A stretch of DNA of 64,000 nt. It comes from Serratia liquefaciens. GTDB taxonomy: Bacteria > Pseudomonadota > Gammaproteobacteria > Enterobacterales > Enterobacteriaceae. The position numbers were made by a program, and so were the translations under genes. Below, piece after piece: positions 1 to 15,101 of the stretch. The notes beneath the pieces are model-generated. The model was not told the origin of the DNA. It did not search any database and saw nothing but the letters and a program-made list of their open reading frames with translations. Position 1 is the stretch's first letter. Each line of letters begins with the position of its first letter. Location: contig NZ_CP088930.1 in assembly GCF_027594825.1 (NCBI RefSeq), positions 4,649,019-4,713,018 on the forward strand, in the 5' to 3' direction.

Positions 1-1
1 T

Positions 2-697
2 GTAACGATCATCATGGTAACCCATTCTACCGGAAGCATTCTGGAATATGCTGATCGCTGCCTGGTGATGAATAATGGCGAATTGGTCGGGGATACCTAT
101 GACGTGCTGGCCGCTGTACTAGCCTACGAAAAAGGGATGCTACTCTCACAGGCGGTTAAACGTGAAAATACAGGGAAGATCTCTTCGTCGGTGGTGATAG
201 ATCAATCCTCCTTACAAAATCTGCAACAGGAACAGACCAATACTGAAGTAGGTGAGAAACGTTTTGGTAGCGCCAGAGCGATTATTCAGCATCTTGAAGT
301 GATTAAGTCAGATGGCACCTCCCTTTCGGATAAGCCTTTAGTGCGCTCTGGCGATGAACTGCTTTTAGACTTTACGATCCTGGCGTCTGAAGAAATCCGT
401 GACGTTGCCCTGGGAGTGTCTATATCGAAAGCGCAGGGCGGGGACATTTGGGGAGATAGCAATATTGGCGCCGGGAAACCTTTGGTACTCAAAGCTGGTG
501 AGCAACACGTGATTTACAAAGTAAAACTACCGATTAACTCGGGTGATTATTTAGTGCACTGTGGCCTTGCCTCATTGCAAGGCGGTAATCGTGAGGAATT
601 GGATCAGCGCAGACCAATGATGAGATTGAAATTTTGGTCTTCTCGTGAACTGGGGGGAGTGGTGTATGCCCCTATTAGCGTGATAGGCGAGGAGTAA
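2..697 (+). CDS. wzt: O-antigen/polysaccharide ABC exporter ATP-binding subunit, Wzt type (5' truncated by window edge)
   Basis: This is the C-terminal part of the ATPase that powers export of a finished lipid-linked polysaccharide across the inner membrane. The reading frame is open to the window edge; the first visible residues include the THS of the ABC H-loop, so the Walker A, signature and Walker B parts lie upstream. After the end of the nucleotide-binding domain comes a linker and, from about residue 95 of the visible part, a beta-rich tail ([27 protein letters not shown]) typical of the Wzt C-terminal carbohydrate-binding domain. In Klebsiella and Raoultella systems such tails recognise a capped non-reducing end. 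It ends 8 bases before the next gene, a multi-domain glycosyltransferase, so the two are co-transcribed. The family call is firm; the glycan recognised is unknown. Confidence 0.85.
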   Translation, partial: VTIIMVTHSTGSILEYADRCLVMNNGELVGDTYDVLAAVLAYEKGMLLSQAVKRENTGKISSSVVIDQSSLQNLQQEQTNTEVGEKRFGSARAIIQHLEVIKSDGTSLSDKPLVRSGDELLLDFTILASEEIRDVALGVSISKAQGGDIWGDSNIGAGKPLVLKAGEQHVIYKVKLPINSGDYLVHCGLASLQGGNREELDQRRPMMRLKFWSSRELGGVVYAPISVIGEE

Positions 698-705
698 ATA
701 GATTC

Positions 706-3700
706 ATGTTTGCGACATTCTTACCGCCTTATCCTTTCAGAGGAGTAAAAGCTCCTTATCTGTGGATCTTTTATCGGCTGCTAAGTTCTTTAAAAGAGCG
801 CTCATTGTTCATAACCGGCGAAGACTATTTATTGCTGCCCGACGAGTGGCGTGCGACTGGCCGTTGGGAGTTTGATATTCCTACCATGAACAACCTGGGG
901 TACAGCATCCCATCCGCAGAATTGCTGGCTAGTCATGATTATTATTATCTGAACGACAGTGTGTTTGAGAAGCTATTGGCTTCCTGTAATCACAATCCGA
1001 TCCTGGCGTTCAAGAAAATGCTGACTCAACGTATTCCTGAGCTGGAAAATGAGTTGCTTGACTATCTGAGCCGATATGAGCCTGGAAAAATTGAGGGTAT
1101 ATTATCGATTTGTAATTGCCCTTCACTGGAGGCTGTAGCTGAGTCTCTGGCTATACCCGTGTTGCACTTTGAAGTTGGTCCGCTGCGCGCACCTACTTAT
1201 TTTAGCACGGGGTATTTAGATTTTACCGGCGTGAATGGTCATACTGAAGCTGAGAAACGTTACCTGGATGTTCGAGAGCAGTGCCAGGTTGATGTCTCTA
1301 TATCAGAGCTACACCGCTATTTCTTACGTGTGCCTTTCGTGGATGAGCAACAGGCTGATGCTGATCTGGGGATCGTATTGCAGGTAGAAGATGACTCAAA
1401 TCTTATCGCTTACGGTAATGACTTTGATAACTTGACACTGCTATCGTACGCACGGACACAAAAACCGCAGCAGAAGTTATTGATTCGAACGCATCCTGGT
1501 AGTCAGTTCCAAATTAAGGATGGCGATTATGAAATTGATAGCTCTGTCAGTAGCCTCGCCTTTGTTCAACGCTGCCGTCACATTTTGACGATTAATTCCA
1601 GTGTTGGCTTAGAAGGGGTGTTGACGGAAACTCCGACGACGGTGATTGGTGATAGTTCATACAAGTACGTTACATTGGCGGAAGATGAGCAAGAAAAAGC
1701 TAATCGCTTAGCATTTTATCTGTTCTCATACTTAGTGCCATTCGACTTGCTTTTCGATATTGACTACCTGCGTTTTCGCCTGTCACGGCCGGATGAGAAG
1801 GCGATCGTAGGGTGTCATATTGATTTTTATTCTACTGAGAAGGAAGGGTTGCTGAAAATGCAGGGGTTAACTCTGGGCGAGTTGCTGTCAAAGCAGGTGA
1901 AGCAAGAGAATGAGAAACAGAGTGAGTTGCAGCATAAAATTTCTGATGCGGAACATCACCTGGTGACAGAGATTGAAGAAAAGCAAAAGATGCTTACTTC
2001 CATGCAGGAGCAATTGCTGTTGTTGCAGGAAAACATGCGCTGTCAGGCTGAGGAGAATATCACTCTGCAAGAATCGCTGATCAAACAACGTGAACAGCAG
2101 ATCCTCACGCACCAGATGCTGGAAAATGCAGAAAAAGAAGGCCAGCATCTGCGCAGCGCTGAGAGTGAGTCACTTAGAGTCCAAGTGGAAAAATTAAATA
2201 ATCAGCTCAGTGAAACTCACTCGGAAATGATCAATATACGCCGGAGCCTGTCATGGCGTCTGACAGTGCCAGTGCGGATGTTGGGACGTGCCGTTCGCGG
2301 TGAGTTTGGAGTGATTAAAGATATAACCCGCCATTATATGCGGCAGCATGCTGCCGCAAAATCTACATCGTTGGTTGGGAAAAGTTGGCAGGCGTTTCGC
2401 GCTCATCCGCATCCTTATCGTGCATTGTGGCGTAAATCAAAAGTGGCGGGAAAATTGCTGGTCACGGGGCGTTTTGGGGAACTGCGTGGTAGCCTGCAGC
2501 GTGTGGCGAGGAACACCGCCAATACACCGATGCCTATGGTAAATATTGATACTGACCATATCGTTATTTTGACGACTCGGCATACGCTGTTCGTTGCCCA
2601 TCTACTGGAAAAAACACTCAATGAAGTAGGCCGCGGTGTCACCATAATCGAAGCTTATTCTGCCGAAGCGGACAACGGGCAATTGCACATTGTTATCTGT
2701 CCACAAATCTTCGCCGAATTACCGCAGAATTTCGTTGCTTTCCAGATGGAGCAATCCATTAACCCTCGTTGGTTTACACCGGAATATTTTGCAACTCTTG
2801 AACGCGCAATGGCGATATTTGATTACTCTTTGACCAATATCAACTATCTGCTGGAGCACGGCATTCCTTATCAGAAGCTGTTCTACCTACCCATTGCTTC
2901 CTATGCTGATTACGATGTGCAGTTGAAACAGAAGGGGCATCAGCTAGAGGGGGAAGGGAAGCCGATCGACATCTTGTTCTATGGTGACACTAATTGCGAT
3001 CGTCGCCGCCATTACCTCGAGCAATTGGGCCAGCGCTTTAATGTCCACATTGCTTCGGGCGTATTCGGTGATGATTTAACCCGGTTGGTTAAAAGCGCCA
3101 AGTTGGTGATAAATTTACACTATTATGAAAATGCGCTGCTTGAGACCACTCGTATCTATGAGGTGTTATCGCTGGGGACGCCAATTGTCAGTGAAGAAAG
3201 TGTTGATATCGCAGAACACACTCATCTAATTGATATAATTGATTTTTCTCCCATTGGTGATATTGAGGCGATGGCGGAAAAAATCGAGCGTCTTCTGAAT
3301 GAATCGGAATACTACGCCAACCGCAAGAAAGATATAGCTGCTTTTACGCACAGCGATAATATGTTTGATGCTTATTTCAAACGATACCTGCTGGCGAATG
3401 ATTTAATCGACTTCGCGACCTATAAAAATGGCGTTGATTTTATCCCTAAAGTTGAGGCGGATATTCCAAAGCTTTGCTTGTCTCTAACCGAAACACCGGT
3501 GCGTAAACAAGACTTCTTGAGCAAACCTACTCATGGCTTCAAGGTAATTGAAGGTGTGCGCCATCGTATTGGGTGGATTGGATGTGGTATGAGTTACAAA
3601 TATATGCTGTCCGTGCTCGCCGATCGCGATACCGAAATCGCAATGATCTGTGAAGATGATGCCTTGTTCCCGGAAGATTTCGACATCAAACTTGAAAAGA

Positions 3701-4125
3701 TTGTCGCTTACCTGGAAAAGAGCAACTGGGACTGGCATATTTTCTCCGGCATTATTGCGCATTTGAATGAAGACACCGAGATTTTGGCTGTAGAGGAAGT
3801 GGATGGCATCGAATATATTTACATTAACCGTATGACCAGTACGGTAATGAATATTTATTCACGCCGTGGCATTGAAGCCGTCAGCCATTGGGATGAAAGT
3901 AATGTCGATGCGCAAACCAATACGATAGATCGTTATCTGGAGTCGGTGCCAAATCTGGTTGTGGTCACTACACTGCCATTCCAGGTCGGCCATGCGGAAG
4001 ATCAAACCTCGACACTGTGGGGGTTTGTTAACACGCAATACCTGGATATGATCAGTGAAAGCGAGCGCTTGCTGCAGGAAAAAGTAGATGCCTTTAAGGC
4101 AGCGAAAGTGCTTCAACCAGCGTAA
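706..4125 (+). CDS. Multi-domain O-antigen glycosyltransferase, WbbB-like plan (GT99-like N-terminus, coiled coil, two further GT modules)
   Basis: A 1139-residue protein that probably builds and terminates the O-antigen at the inner face of the membrane. Residues 1-395 look like a Kdo-transferase fold of the KpsC/KpsS/GT99 kind: FEVGPL (Glu156), VEDD (Asp229/230), RTHPG (His263) and NSSVGLEG (297-304) sit close to the positions I recall for the WbbB active site (Glu158, Asp232, His265). Residues about 395-510 are a long Gln/Glu/Leu-rich coiled coil followed by a basic segment with SLSWRLTVPVR (514-524). Residues 615-890 resemble a GT-B transferase with a CgeB-like end (ILFYGD, EVLSLGTPIVSE). 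Residues 920-1100 hold an acidic EDD (983-985) in a GT25-like module. In WbbB the coiled coil acts as a chain-length ruler and the GT99 domain adds a beta-Kdo cap. The match here is by motif and layout, not by alignment. Confidence 0.7.
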   Translation: MFATFLPPYPFRGVKAPYLWIFYRLLSSLKERSLFITGEDYLLLPDEWRATGRWEFDIPTMNNLGYSIPSAELLASHDYYYLNDSVFEKLLASCNHNPILAFKKMLTQRIPELENELLDYLSRYEPGKIEGILSICNCPSLEAVAESLAIPVLHFEVGPLRAPTYFSTGYLDFTGVNGHTEAEKRYLDVREQCQVDVSISELHRYFLRVPFVDEQQADADLGIVLQVEDDSNLIAYGNDFDNLTLLSYARTQKPQQKLLIRTHPGSQFQIKDGDYEIDSSVSSLAFVQRCRHILTINSSVGLEGVLTETPTTVIGDSSYKYVTLAEDEQEKANRLAFYLFSYLVPFDLLFDIDYLRFRLSRPDEKAIVGCHIDFYSTEKEGLLKMQGLTLGELLSKQVKQENEKQSELQHKISDAEHHLVTEIEEKQKMLTSMQEQLLLLQENMRCQAEENITLQESLIKQREQQILTHQMLENAEKEGQHLRSAESESLRVQVEKLNNQLSETHSEMINIRRSLSWRLTVPVRMLGRAVRGEFGVIKDITRHYMRQHAAAKSTSLVGKSWQAFRAHPHPYRALWRKSKVAGKLLVTGRFGELRGSLQRVARNTANTPMPMVNIDTDHIVILTTRHTLFVAHLLEKTLNEVGRGVTIIEAYSAEADNGQLHIVICPQIFAELPQNFVAFQMEQSINPRWFTPEYFATLERAMAIFDYSLTNINYLLEHGIPYQKLFYLPIASYADYDVQLKQKGHQLEGEGKPIDILFYGDTNCDRRRHYLEQLGQRFNVHIASGVFGDDLTRLVKSAKLVINLHYYENALLETTRIYEVLSLGTPIVSEESVDIAEHTHLIDIIDFSPIGDIEAMAEKIERLLNESEYYANRKKDIAAFTHSDNMFDAYFKRYLLANDLIDFATYKNGVDFIPKVEADIPKLCLSLTETPVRKQDFLSKPTHGFKVIEGVRHRIGWIGCGMSYKYMLSVLADRDTEIAMICEDDALFPEDFDIKLEKIVAYLEKSNWDWHIFSGIIAHLNEDTEILAVEEVDGIEYIYINRMTSTVMNIYSRRGIEAVSHWDESNVDAQTNTIDRYLESVPNLVVVTTLPFQVGHAEDQTSTLWGFVNTQYLDMISESERLLQEKVDAFKAAKVLQPA

Positions 4126-4153
4126 CAGAGAACTGTGTTGCCAACTTTAATAG

Positions 4154-4180
4154 CGGCCCCCTTTGGTGGGCCGTTTTTTT
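4154..4180 (+). terminator. Rho-independent terminator after the O-antigen glycosyltransferase
   Basis: A six-base stem, CGGCCC at 4154-4159 with GGGCCG at 4168-4173, is followed at once by seven T residues. It lies 28 bases past the stop codon and closes the O-antigen transcript, so gnd has its own promoter in 4181-4328. Confidence 0.85.
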
Positions 4181-4328
4181 CTCTTTACTGAACAGTATTT
4201 CCTGATTATGTGACCTATCGCACCAATCACTACCCACGCGGCTCAATCCTGAGTTAACATGTGTGCCACATCACAAAACCTGTTGGCCACAGTTGTTAAC
4301 AGGGTCATCCTCAGACAGGAGTTCTTCA

Positions 4329-5735
4329 ATGTCCAAGCAACAAATCGGCGTTGTCGGCATGGCGGTAATGGGCCGCAATCTGGCACTGAACATCGAAAGC
4401 CGTGGTTACACCGTTTCGATCTTTAACCGTTCAGGCGATAAAACTGATGAAGTTATTGCCGAGAATCCAGGTAAAAACCTGGTGCCGCACTACACCGTCG
4501 AAGAGTTCGTTGAATCGCTGGAAAAACCACGCCGCATCTTGCTGATGGTGAAAGCGGGTGAAGCGACTGACAAGACCATTGCTTCCCTGACTCCGCACCT
4601 GGATAAAGGTGACATTCTGATCGACGGTGGCAACACCTACTATCAGGACACCATCCGTCGTAACCGCGAACTGTCTGATCAAGGCTTCAACTTCATCGGT
4701 ACCGGTGTTTCCGGTGGTGAAGAGGGCGCGCTGAAAGGGCCTTCAATCATGCCTGGCGGCCAGAAAGAAGCTTACGAGCTGGTGGCGCCAATCCTGGAGA
4801 AAATCGCTGCGGTAGCTGAAGGCGAGCCTTGCGTGACCTACATCGGTGCTGATGGCGCCGGTCACTATGTGAAGATGGTGCACAACGGCATCGAATACGG
4901 TGACATGCAGCTGATCGCAGAAGCCTATTCCCTGTTGAAGCAGGCGCTGAACCTGAGCAATGAAGAGCTGGCTGACACCTTTGCCGAGTGGAACAAAGGC
5001 GAACTGAACAGCTACCTGATCGACATCACCAAAGATATCTTCACCAAGAAAGATGAAGAAGGTAAATACCTGGTTGATGTGATCCTGGACGAAGCTGCCA
5101 ACAAAGGCACCGGCAAATGGACCAGCCAGAGCTCTCTGGATCTGGGCGAACCGCTGTCATTGATCACCGAATCGGTGTTTGCGCGTTACCTGTCCTCACT
5201 GAAAGACCAGCGCGTTGCCGCATCTAAAGTGTTGACCGGTCCTAAAGTGACGCCAGTCAGCGGTGACAAAGCCGAATTCGTCGAGAAAGTGCGCCGCGCG
5301 TTGTACCTGGGCAAAATCGTTTCTTATGCGCAGGGCTTCTCTCAGTTGAAAGCGGCTTCCAAAGAAAACAACTGGGATCTGCACTACGGCGACATTGCCA
5401 AGATCTTCCGCGCCGGCTGCATCATCCGTGCACAGTTCCTGCAGAAAATCACCGACGCTTATGCGCAGGACGCGGATATCGCTAACCTGTTGCTGGCTCC
5501 TTACTTCAAGCAGATTGCTGACGAATATCAGCAGGCGCTGCGTGACGTGGTGTCCTACGCGGTGCAAAACGGCATCCCTACGCCGACCTTCTCTGCGGCT
5601 ATCTCTTACTACGACAGCTACCGCTCAGCGGTTCTGCCTGCCAACCTGATCCAGGCGCAGCGTGACTACTTCGGTGCTCACACCTACAAACGTATCGATA
5701 AAGAAGGCGTGTTCCATACCGAATGGATGGAATAA
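4329..5735 (+). CDS. gnd: 6-phosphogluconate dehydrogenase (decarboxylating)
   Basis: Oxidatively decarboxylates 6-phosphogluconate to ribulose 5-phosphate with NADP+ in the cytosol; the third step of the oxidative pentose phosphate pathway. The ATG at 4329 gives 468 residues, the usual enterobacterial length, and has AGGAG at 4316-4320; the longer upstream reading frame adds 22 residues with no homology. The N-terminal Rossmann motif [13 protein letters not shown], the family signature region [11 protein letters not shown], and the active-site segment [17 protein letters not shown] are all intact. As in many enterobacteria gnd borders the O-antigen locus and is followed here by the convergent his operon, with a shared bidirectional terminator. 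No sign of mosaicism can be judged without comparison sequences. Confidence 0.97.
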   Translation: MSKQQIGVVGMAVMGRNLALNIESRGYTVSIFNRSGDKTDEVIAENPGKNLVPHYTVEEFVESLEKPRRILLMVKAGEATDKTIASLTPHLDKGDILIDGGNTYYQDTIRRNRELSDQGFNFIGTGVSGGEEGALKGPSIMPGGQKEAYELVAPILEKIAAVAEGEPCVTYIGADGAGHYVKMVHNGIEYGDMQLIAEAYSLLKQALNLSNEELADTFAEWNKGELNSYLIDITKDIFTKKDEEGKYLVDVILDEAANKGTGKWTSQSSLDLGEPLSLITESVFARYLSSLKDQRVAASKVLTGPKVTPVSGDKAEFVEKVRRALYLGKIVSYAQGFSQLKAASKENNWDLHYGDIAKIFRAGCIIRAQFLQKITDAYAQDADIANLLLAPYFKQIADEYQQALRDVVSYAVQNGIPTPTFSAAISYYDSYRSAVLPANLIQAQRDYFGAHTYKRIDKEGVFHTEWME

Positions 5736-5752
5736 TCCCAACGTTTGAAGCA

Positions 5753-5791
5753 TAAAAAAAGCCGCCGAGGTTAACGCCCGGCGGCTTTTTT
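5753..5791. terminator. Bidirectional terminator between gnd and hisIE
   Basis: GCCGCCG (5761-5767) pairs with CGGCGGC (5779-5785). The stem is flanked by an A run (5753-5760) and a T run (5786-5791), so it can end transcripts from both convergent units. Confidence 0.9.
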
Positions 5792-5809
5792 ATTGCCTGC
5801 AAAACAGGC

Positions 5810-6417
5810 TTACTTTTGATGACGTTCGCGCAGCCGACCAATCACCTTACTCAAATCCAGATCCTGATCCTGCAGCAGCACCAGCAGGTGATAAATCAGA
5901 TCGGAGGCTTCGTTGGTCAGCTCTTCGCGATCGTTCACCGTCGCGGCCAATGCGGTTTCCACGCCTTCTTCACCGACTTTCTGTGCGATGCGCTTGGTGC
6001 CGCTAGCGTACAGGCTGGCGGTGTAAGAGCTGTCGGGGCTGGCATTTTTGCGTTCCGCCAGCAGTTGCTCCAACTGATACAGAAAACCCCAGTCGCTGGC
6101 GGCCGGGTGGAAGCAACTGGTATTACCCAGATGGCAGGTCGGGCCGATAGGGTTGGCTAAAATCAACAGCGTATCGTTATCGCAGTCTGGGGTGATGCTG
6201 ACCACGTTAAGGAAGTGGCCAGAGCTTTCGCCCTTGGTCCACAGGCGCTGCTTGGTACGGGAGAAGAAGGTGACCTTGCCGCTTTGCTCGGTAGCGGTCA
6301 GCGCTTCCTGGTTCATGTAGCCGAGCATCAGCACTTCACCGGAGACGGCATGCTGGACAATCGCCGGCAGCAGGTGGTCAGTTTTTTCCCAGTCGAGCTG
6401 GTTTCTTTGTTGTTCTG

Positions 6418-6424
<7 letters not shown>
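5810..6424 (-). CDS. hisI: Bifunctional phosphoribosyl-AMP cyclohydrolase / phosphoribosyl-ATP pyrophosphatase
   Basis: Carries out steps 2 and 3 of histidine synthesis: the C-terminal HisE half hydrolyses PR-ATP to PR-AMP and the N-terminal HisI half opens the purine ring. It is 204 residues, the normal length of the enterobacterial HisIE fusion. The cyclohydrolase half (about 1-115) has the metal-site segment [14 protein letters not shown] and Cys at GPTCH; the pyrophosphatase half (about 120-204) has [19 protein letters not shown] with its acidic metal ligands. The start is GTG at 6424, which overlaps the end of hisF by 7 bases, so translation is coupled. It is the last gene of the his operon and ends just before the shared terminator with gnd. 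Confidence 0.97.
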
Positions 6425-11965
<5,541 letters not shown>

Positions 11966-11969
11966 GGCG

Positions 11970-12869
11970 TTACTCCATCATCTTCTCAATTGGCAACACC
12001 AGAATCGAACTGGCACCGAGCGCTTTCAGTTTTTCCATGGTTTCCCAGAACAGGGTTTCACTGCTGACCATGTGCATTGCCACGCGGTTTTGCGCGCCGG
12101 CCAGTGGCAGAATGGTTGGGCGTTCCGCGCCCGGCAGCAGCGCAACGATTTCGTCCAGGCGCTCGCTCGGCGCGTGCAGCATGATGTACTTGGATTCACG
12201 TGCCTGGATCACGCCCTGAATACGGGTCATCAGGCGGTCGATCAATTGCTGTTTGGCTTCCGGCATTTCGCCGTCACGTTGGATCAGGCAGGCTTTTGAG
12301 CGGTAAATCACTTCCACTTCGCGCAGGCCGTTGGCTTCCAGCGTGGCACCGGTGGAGACCAGGTCACAGATGGCGTCGGCCAGACCGGCACGCGGTGCCA
12401 CTTCCACCGAACCGTTCAGCAGGCAGGATTTGAAGCGCACGCCTTGTTTATCAAGGTATTGCTTCAGCAGGTGCGGATAAGAGGTGGCGATGCGGGCGTC
12501 TTGCAGGCTTTGCGGGCCGGTGTACTCCGTGTCGAGCGAGGTAGCCAGCGACAGGCGGCAACCGCCGAAGTCCAGGCGGCGCAGGGTGAAGTAACGGGGA
12601 TCTTCGCCCTGAGCGCGGCGGGTGAGCAGCTCTTCTTCCAGCACGTTCTCACCGATAATGCCCAGGTCGACCACGCCGTCCATCACCAGGCCTGGGATAT
12701 CGTCATCACGGACGCGCAGGATATCAATCGGCATATTCTCCGCGAATGCAATCAGGCGCTGCTGTTGCAGGTTGATTTTAATGCCGCAGCGCGCCAGCAG
12801 CTCCTGGGATTCATCACTCAGGCGGCCCGATTTCTGCATTGCTATCCGTAAACGTGTTTTGTCCAGCAT
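11970..12869 (-). CDS. hisG: ATP phosphoribosyltransferase, long form
   Basis: Catalyses the first committed step, joining ATP and PRPP to PR-ATP, and is feedback-inhibited by histidine. With 299 residues it is the long (HisG-L) form that carries its own C-terminal ACT-like regulatory domain and needs no HisZ. The P-loop-like PRPP segment is seen as [15 protein letters not shown] (about 168-182). It is the first large gene of the operon, placed about 170 bases after the leader peptide gene and attenuator. Confidence 0.97.
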   Translation of the reverse strand: MLDKTRLRIAMQKSGRLSDESQELLARCGIKINLQQQRLIAFAENMPIDILRVRDDDIPGLVMDGVVDLGIIGENVLEEELLTRRAQGEDPRYFTLRRLDFGGCRLSLATSLDTEYTGPQSLQDARIATSYPHLLKQYLDKQGVRFKSCLLNGSVEVAPRAGLADAICDLVSTGATLEANGLREVEVIYRSKACLIQRDGEMPEAKQQLIDRLMTRIQGVIQARESKYIMLHAPSERLDEIVALLPGAERPTILPLAGAQNRVAMHMVSSETLFWETMEKLKALGASSILVLPIEKMME

Positions 12870-12939
12870 GGTAACCTCTGTTTAATCTGTAATTTTATGA
12901 ATTTATTTTAAAAATTATTGTTTCTGTCTGTCCGGAGCC

Positions 12940-12972
12940 AAAAAAAAACCCTCGGAAGAAATCTTCCGAGGG
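12940..12972 (-). terminator. his attenuator (Rho-independent terminator of the leader)
   Basis: Read on the minus strand, CCTCGG-type arms at 12962-12972 and 12949-12959 form an 11-bp stem with a tiny loop, followed by nine T residues. It lies between hisL and hisG. In the classical his mechanism a ribosome stalled at the His codons frees upstream RNA to prevent this hairpin. Confidence 0.93.
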
Positions 12973-12996
12973 CTCTCTCTCGCATTCTGCGCGCCA

Positions 12997-13023
12997 CTGG
13001 AAGATTAAAAAACCGTCTTCCAG
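12997..13023 (-). promoter_or_regulatory. his leader RNA stem-loop upstream of the attenuator
   Basis: CTGGAAGA (12997-13004) pairs with TCTTCCAG (13016-13023). The arm sequence GGAAGA is shared with the terminator arms, so the two hairpins can exchange partners. This is the alternative pairing expected of a his attenuation leader. Confidence 0.8.
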
Positions 13024-13041
13024 CACACATCGCCTGAAAGA

Positions 13042-13089
13042 CTAGTCAGGATGATGGTGATGATGGTGGCTGAACTGAATGCGTGTCAT
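13042..13089 (-). CDS. hisL: his operon leader peptide
   Basis: A 15-residue leader peptide, MTRIQFSHHHHHHPD, read from 13089 to a TAG at 13042-13044. It contains six consecutive His codons (mixed CAC/CAT); as I recall the E. coli peptide has seven and is one residue longer. Translation speed over the His codons senses charged tRNA-His and sets the choice between the leader hairpins and the attenuator at 12940-12972. Too short for ordinary gene finding but unmistakable. Confidence 0.96.
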   Translation of the reverse strand: MTRIQFSHHHHHHPD

Positions 13090-13318
13090 GGTGTTTTCTC
13101 TGTATAAAGTCGCTACAAACTCAATTGCTAATTAACCTAAACTATCCGCCGTCTGTCACGCAACCCTTTTTTACGGTCATAAATTTAATTTATTGAAACA
13201 GGTTGAGTTATTAGCTGGACGCGACTTTACCTAAGCTTAAACTGGGTGGATTGTATCACTTCACGCAGTGGCGTAGCCTTAATGGGCAAAGCGCAGCGAT
13301 CTTCAAGAGAGGAAGATG

Positions 13319-14143
13319 ATGAAAAAGGTAGCCATTATTGGATTGGGCTGGCTGGGCATGCCGTTGGCCCTGTCGCTGATGAGCCGTGGGTTTGACGTCG
13401 TTGGCAGTAAAACGACGCCGGATGGCGTTGAAGCCGCACGGATGAGCGGTATTGAATGTTATCAGTTGGAAATGACGCCGGAGCTGATTTGCGAACCGGA
13501 AGATCTGGAGTCTTTGCTGCGCGTCGATGCGCTGGTGGTGACGCTGCCCGCGCGCCGCACCGTTGAAGGCAGCGAGAACTATTTCAATGCGGTACGCATG
13601 CTGGTGGACAGCGCGATGGCTTTCGGCGTACCGCGGATCCTGTTTACCAGTTCGACCTCGGTATACGGTGAAACTACCGGTACGGTCCGCGAGGATTCGC
13701 CACTGCAGCCGGTTTCGCCTTCGGGGCGGGTGCTGGTGGAACTGGAGCGTTGGCTCCATGAACTGCCGAACACGTCGGTGGATATCTTGCGGTTGGCGGG
13801 ACTGGTGGGGGGGGATCGCCACCCCGGCCGTTTCCTGGCCGGCAAAGTCGATGTGAAGGGCGGTTCGCAAGGGGTGAATCTGGTGCATCAGGATGATGTG
13901 ATCGCCGCGATTCAACTGTTGCTGAAGCTGCCGAAAGGCGGTCACGTTTATAACCTTTGCGCCCCGGCCCATCCCACCAAGCGTGAATTTTACCCGGCGC
14001 TGGCCGAACAGCTGCATCTGGCACCGCCGCAGTTCGCCGTTGAGGCAGAGCAGGGAGGGCGTCTGGTGGACGGTAGCCGTATCTGCAATGAGCTGGGGTT
14101 CGAATATCAGTACCCCGATCCGGCGCGTATGCCGGTCAATTAA
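13319..14143 (+). CDS. yeeZ: YeeZ-type NAD(P)-binding SDR family protein
   Basis: An atypical short-chain dehydrogenase/epimerase-like protein of 274 residues and unknown substrate. The N-terminal GLGWLGMPLA is the dinucleotide-binding loop and SSTSVYG carries the Tyr region of SDR enzymes. It is divergent from the his operon, as in E. coli. The second of two adjacent ATGs (13319) is preferred: AGGA at 13310-13313 is 5 bases away and the protein then begins MKKVAIIGLG as in its homologues. Its stop codon overlaps the 3' end of the convergent LysR gene. Confidence 0.93.
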   Translation: MKKVAIIGLGWLGMPLALSLMSRGFDVVGSKTTPDGVEAARMSGIECYQLEMTPELICEPEDLESLLRVDALVVTLPARRTVEGSENYFNAVRMLVDSAMAFGVPRILFTSSTSVYGETTGTVREDSPLQPVSPSGRVLVELERWLHELPNTSVDILRLAGLVGGDRHPGRFLAGKVDVKGGSQGVNLVHQDDVIAAIQLLLKLPKGGHVYNLCAPAHPTKREFYPALAEQLHLAPPQFAVEAEQGGRLVDGSRICNELGFEYQYPDPARMPVN

Positions 14144-15077
14144 TTGCTCTGTCTGACCCCGCGCCTGCGGGGTTTTTTGTCTGTGGCTCTCGCGCCAATC
14201 CGCTCAAATCCTCTATCAGCGCCAGCAAGGCTTCCTTTGGCGCCCCGGGCCGGGTCACCAGGCTCAGCGGTGCCTGGTAGGAGAGCGCCAGCCCGCCTAA
14301 CTGCCTCAGTGCCCCCTGTTCTACCCAGCGTGCGGCGTAATGGGTTGGCAGATAACCGAGATATTCGCCGCTGAGCACCAGATGGGCGACTCCTTCCATA
14401 TGGTGGGCGACGGCAGCGAGGTTTAACGGCGCCAACGGGCAGAGTTGCTGCGCCAACAGATAACCGCGCTTGACCCAACGGGCATTTTCAATTTGTTCGC
14501 GGCTCGGTTGCTCTGCGGTAAACAGCGGGTGATCGCTGCTGCAGTAGACCGCCTGGGTTTCGCTTATCCAGGGTTGATACTGCAATGCTACCAACTGCTG
14601 GCCAAAATAACCGATGCCCAAATCGAGCTGCTGATTCAGCAGCCCCTGTTCTATTTCACCGGGGGCGCAAATTCGGCACTGCAACTCCACGTCCTGATGG
14701 CGACGTTGAAACTGTTTGATAGCACGGCTAAAGGTGTTGCCCGGCAGCGACACCAGATTATCCACCAACCCGATTTGCAGATCGCCGGTCAGCAGACCGT
14801 TCAGCGACTGGCTGACCCGGGTGAAGTCGCGTGCGGCGTTAAACAGGGTACGGCAGGCGATCAATATGCGCTCCCCTTTGGGCGTGAGCATAAAGCCGGA
14901 GCGTCCTCGCTGGCACAGACGAAACCCCAGCCGGGTCTCCAGCGTCGCAAGATGGGTGCTGATGGTCGACTGATTCATCAACAGCGGCTCCTGGGCGGCG
15001 CTGACGCCATGGGCCTCCGCGACGGCGACGAATACCCGCAGCAGCCGCAGATCGATGTCGCTTAGATTAGTGAGCAT
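14136..15077 (-). CDS. LysR-family transcriptional regulator, probable regulator of the ureohydrolase/symporter genes
   Basis: A 313-residue LysR-type regulator. The N-terminal winged helix (about residues 8-67) includes LLRVFVAVAEAHGVSAAQEPLLMNQSTIS, and the rest is a periplasmic-binding-like effector domain. It is divergent from the agmatinase-family gene at 15324, with 246 bases between the two starts that hold repeated GTTACCAA-type palindromes. This layout is standard for LysR control of the divergent operon. In Pseudomonas the guanidinobutyrase gene gbuA is controlled by such a neighbour, GbuR. The inducer is inferred, not known. Its last codons overlap the yeeZ stop. Confidence 0.88.
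   Translation of the reverse strand: MLTNLSDIDLRLLRVFVAVAEAHGVSAAQEPLLMNQSTISTHLATLETRLGFRLCQRGRSGFMLTPKGERILIACRTLFNAARDFTRVSQSLNGLLTGDLQIGLVDNLVSLPGNTFSRAIKQFQRRHQDVELQCRICAPGEIEQGLLNQQLDLGIGYFGQQLVALQYQPWISETQAVYCSSDHPLFTAEQPSREQIENARWVKRGYLLAQQLCPLAPLNLAAVAHHMEGVAHLVLSGEYLGYLPTHYAARWVEQGALRQLGGLALSYQAPLSLVTRPGAPKEALLALIEDLSGLAREPQTKNPAGAGSDRAIN
14157..14178 (+). terminator. Terminator of yeeZ located inside the LysR coding sequence
   Basis: CCCCGC (14157-14162) pairs with GCGGGG (14167-14172) and is followed by six T residues. It is 14 bases past the yeeZ stop and lies wholly within the final codons of the convergent LysR gene. Confidence 0.85.
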
Positions 15078-15101
15078 CTTTTCCTCCGCAAAACTTCCCT
15101 T

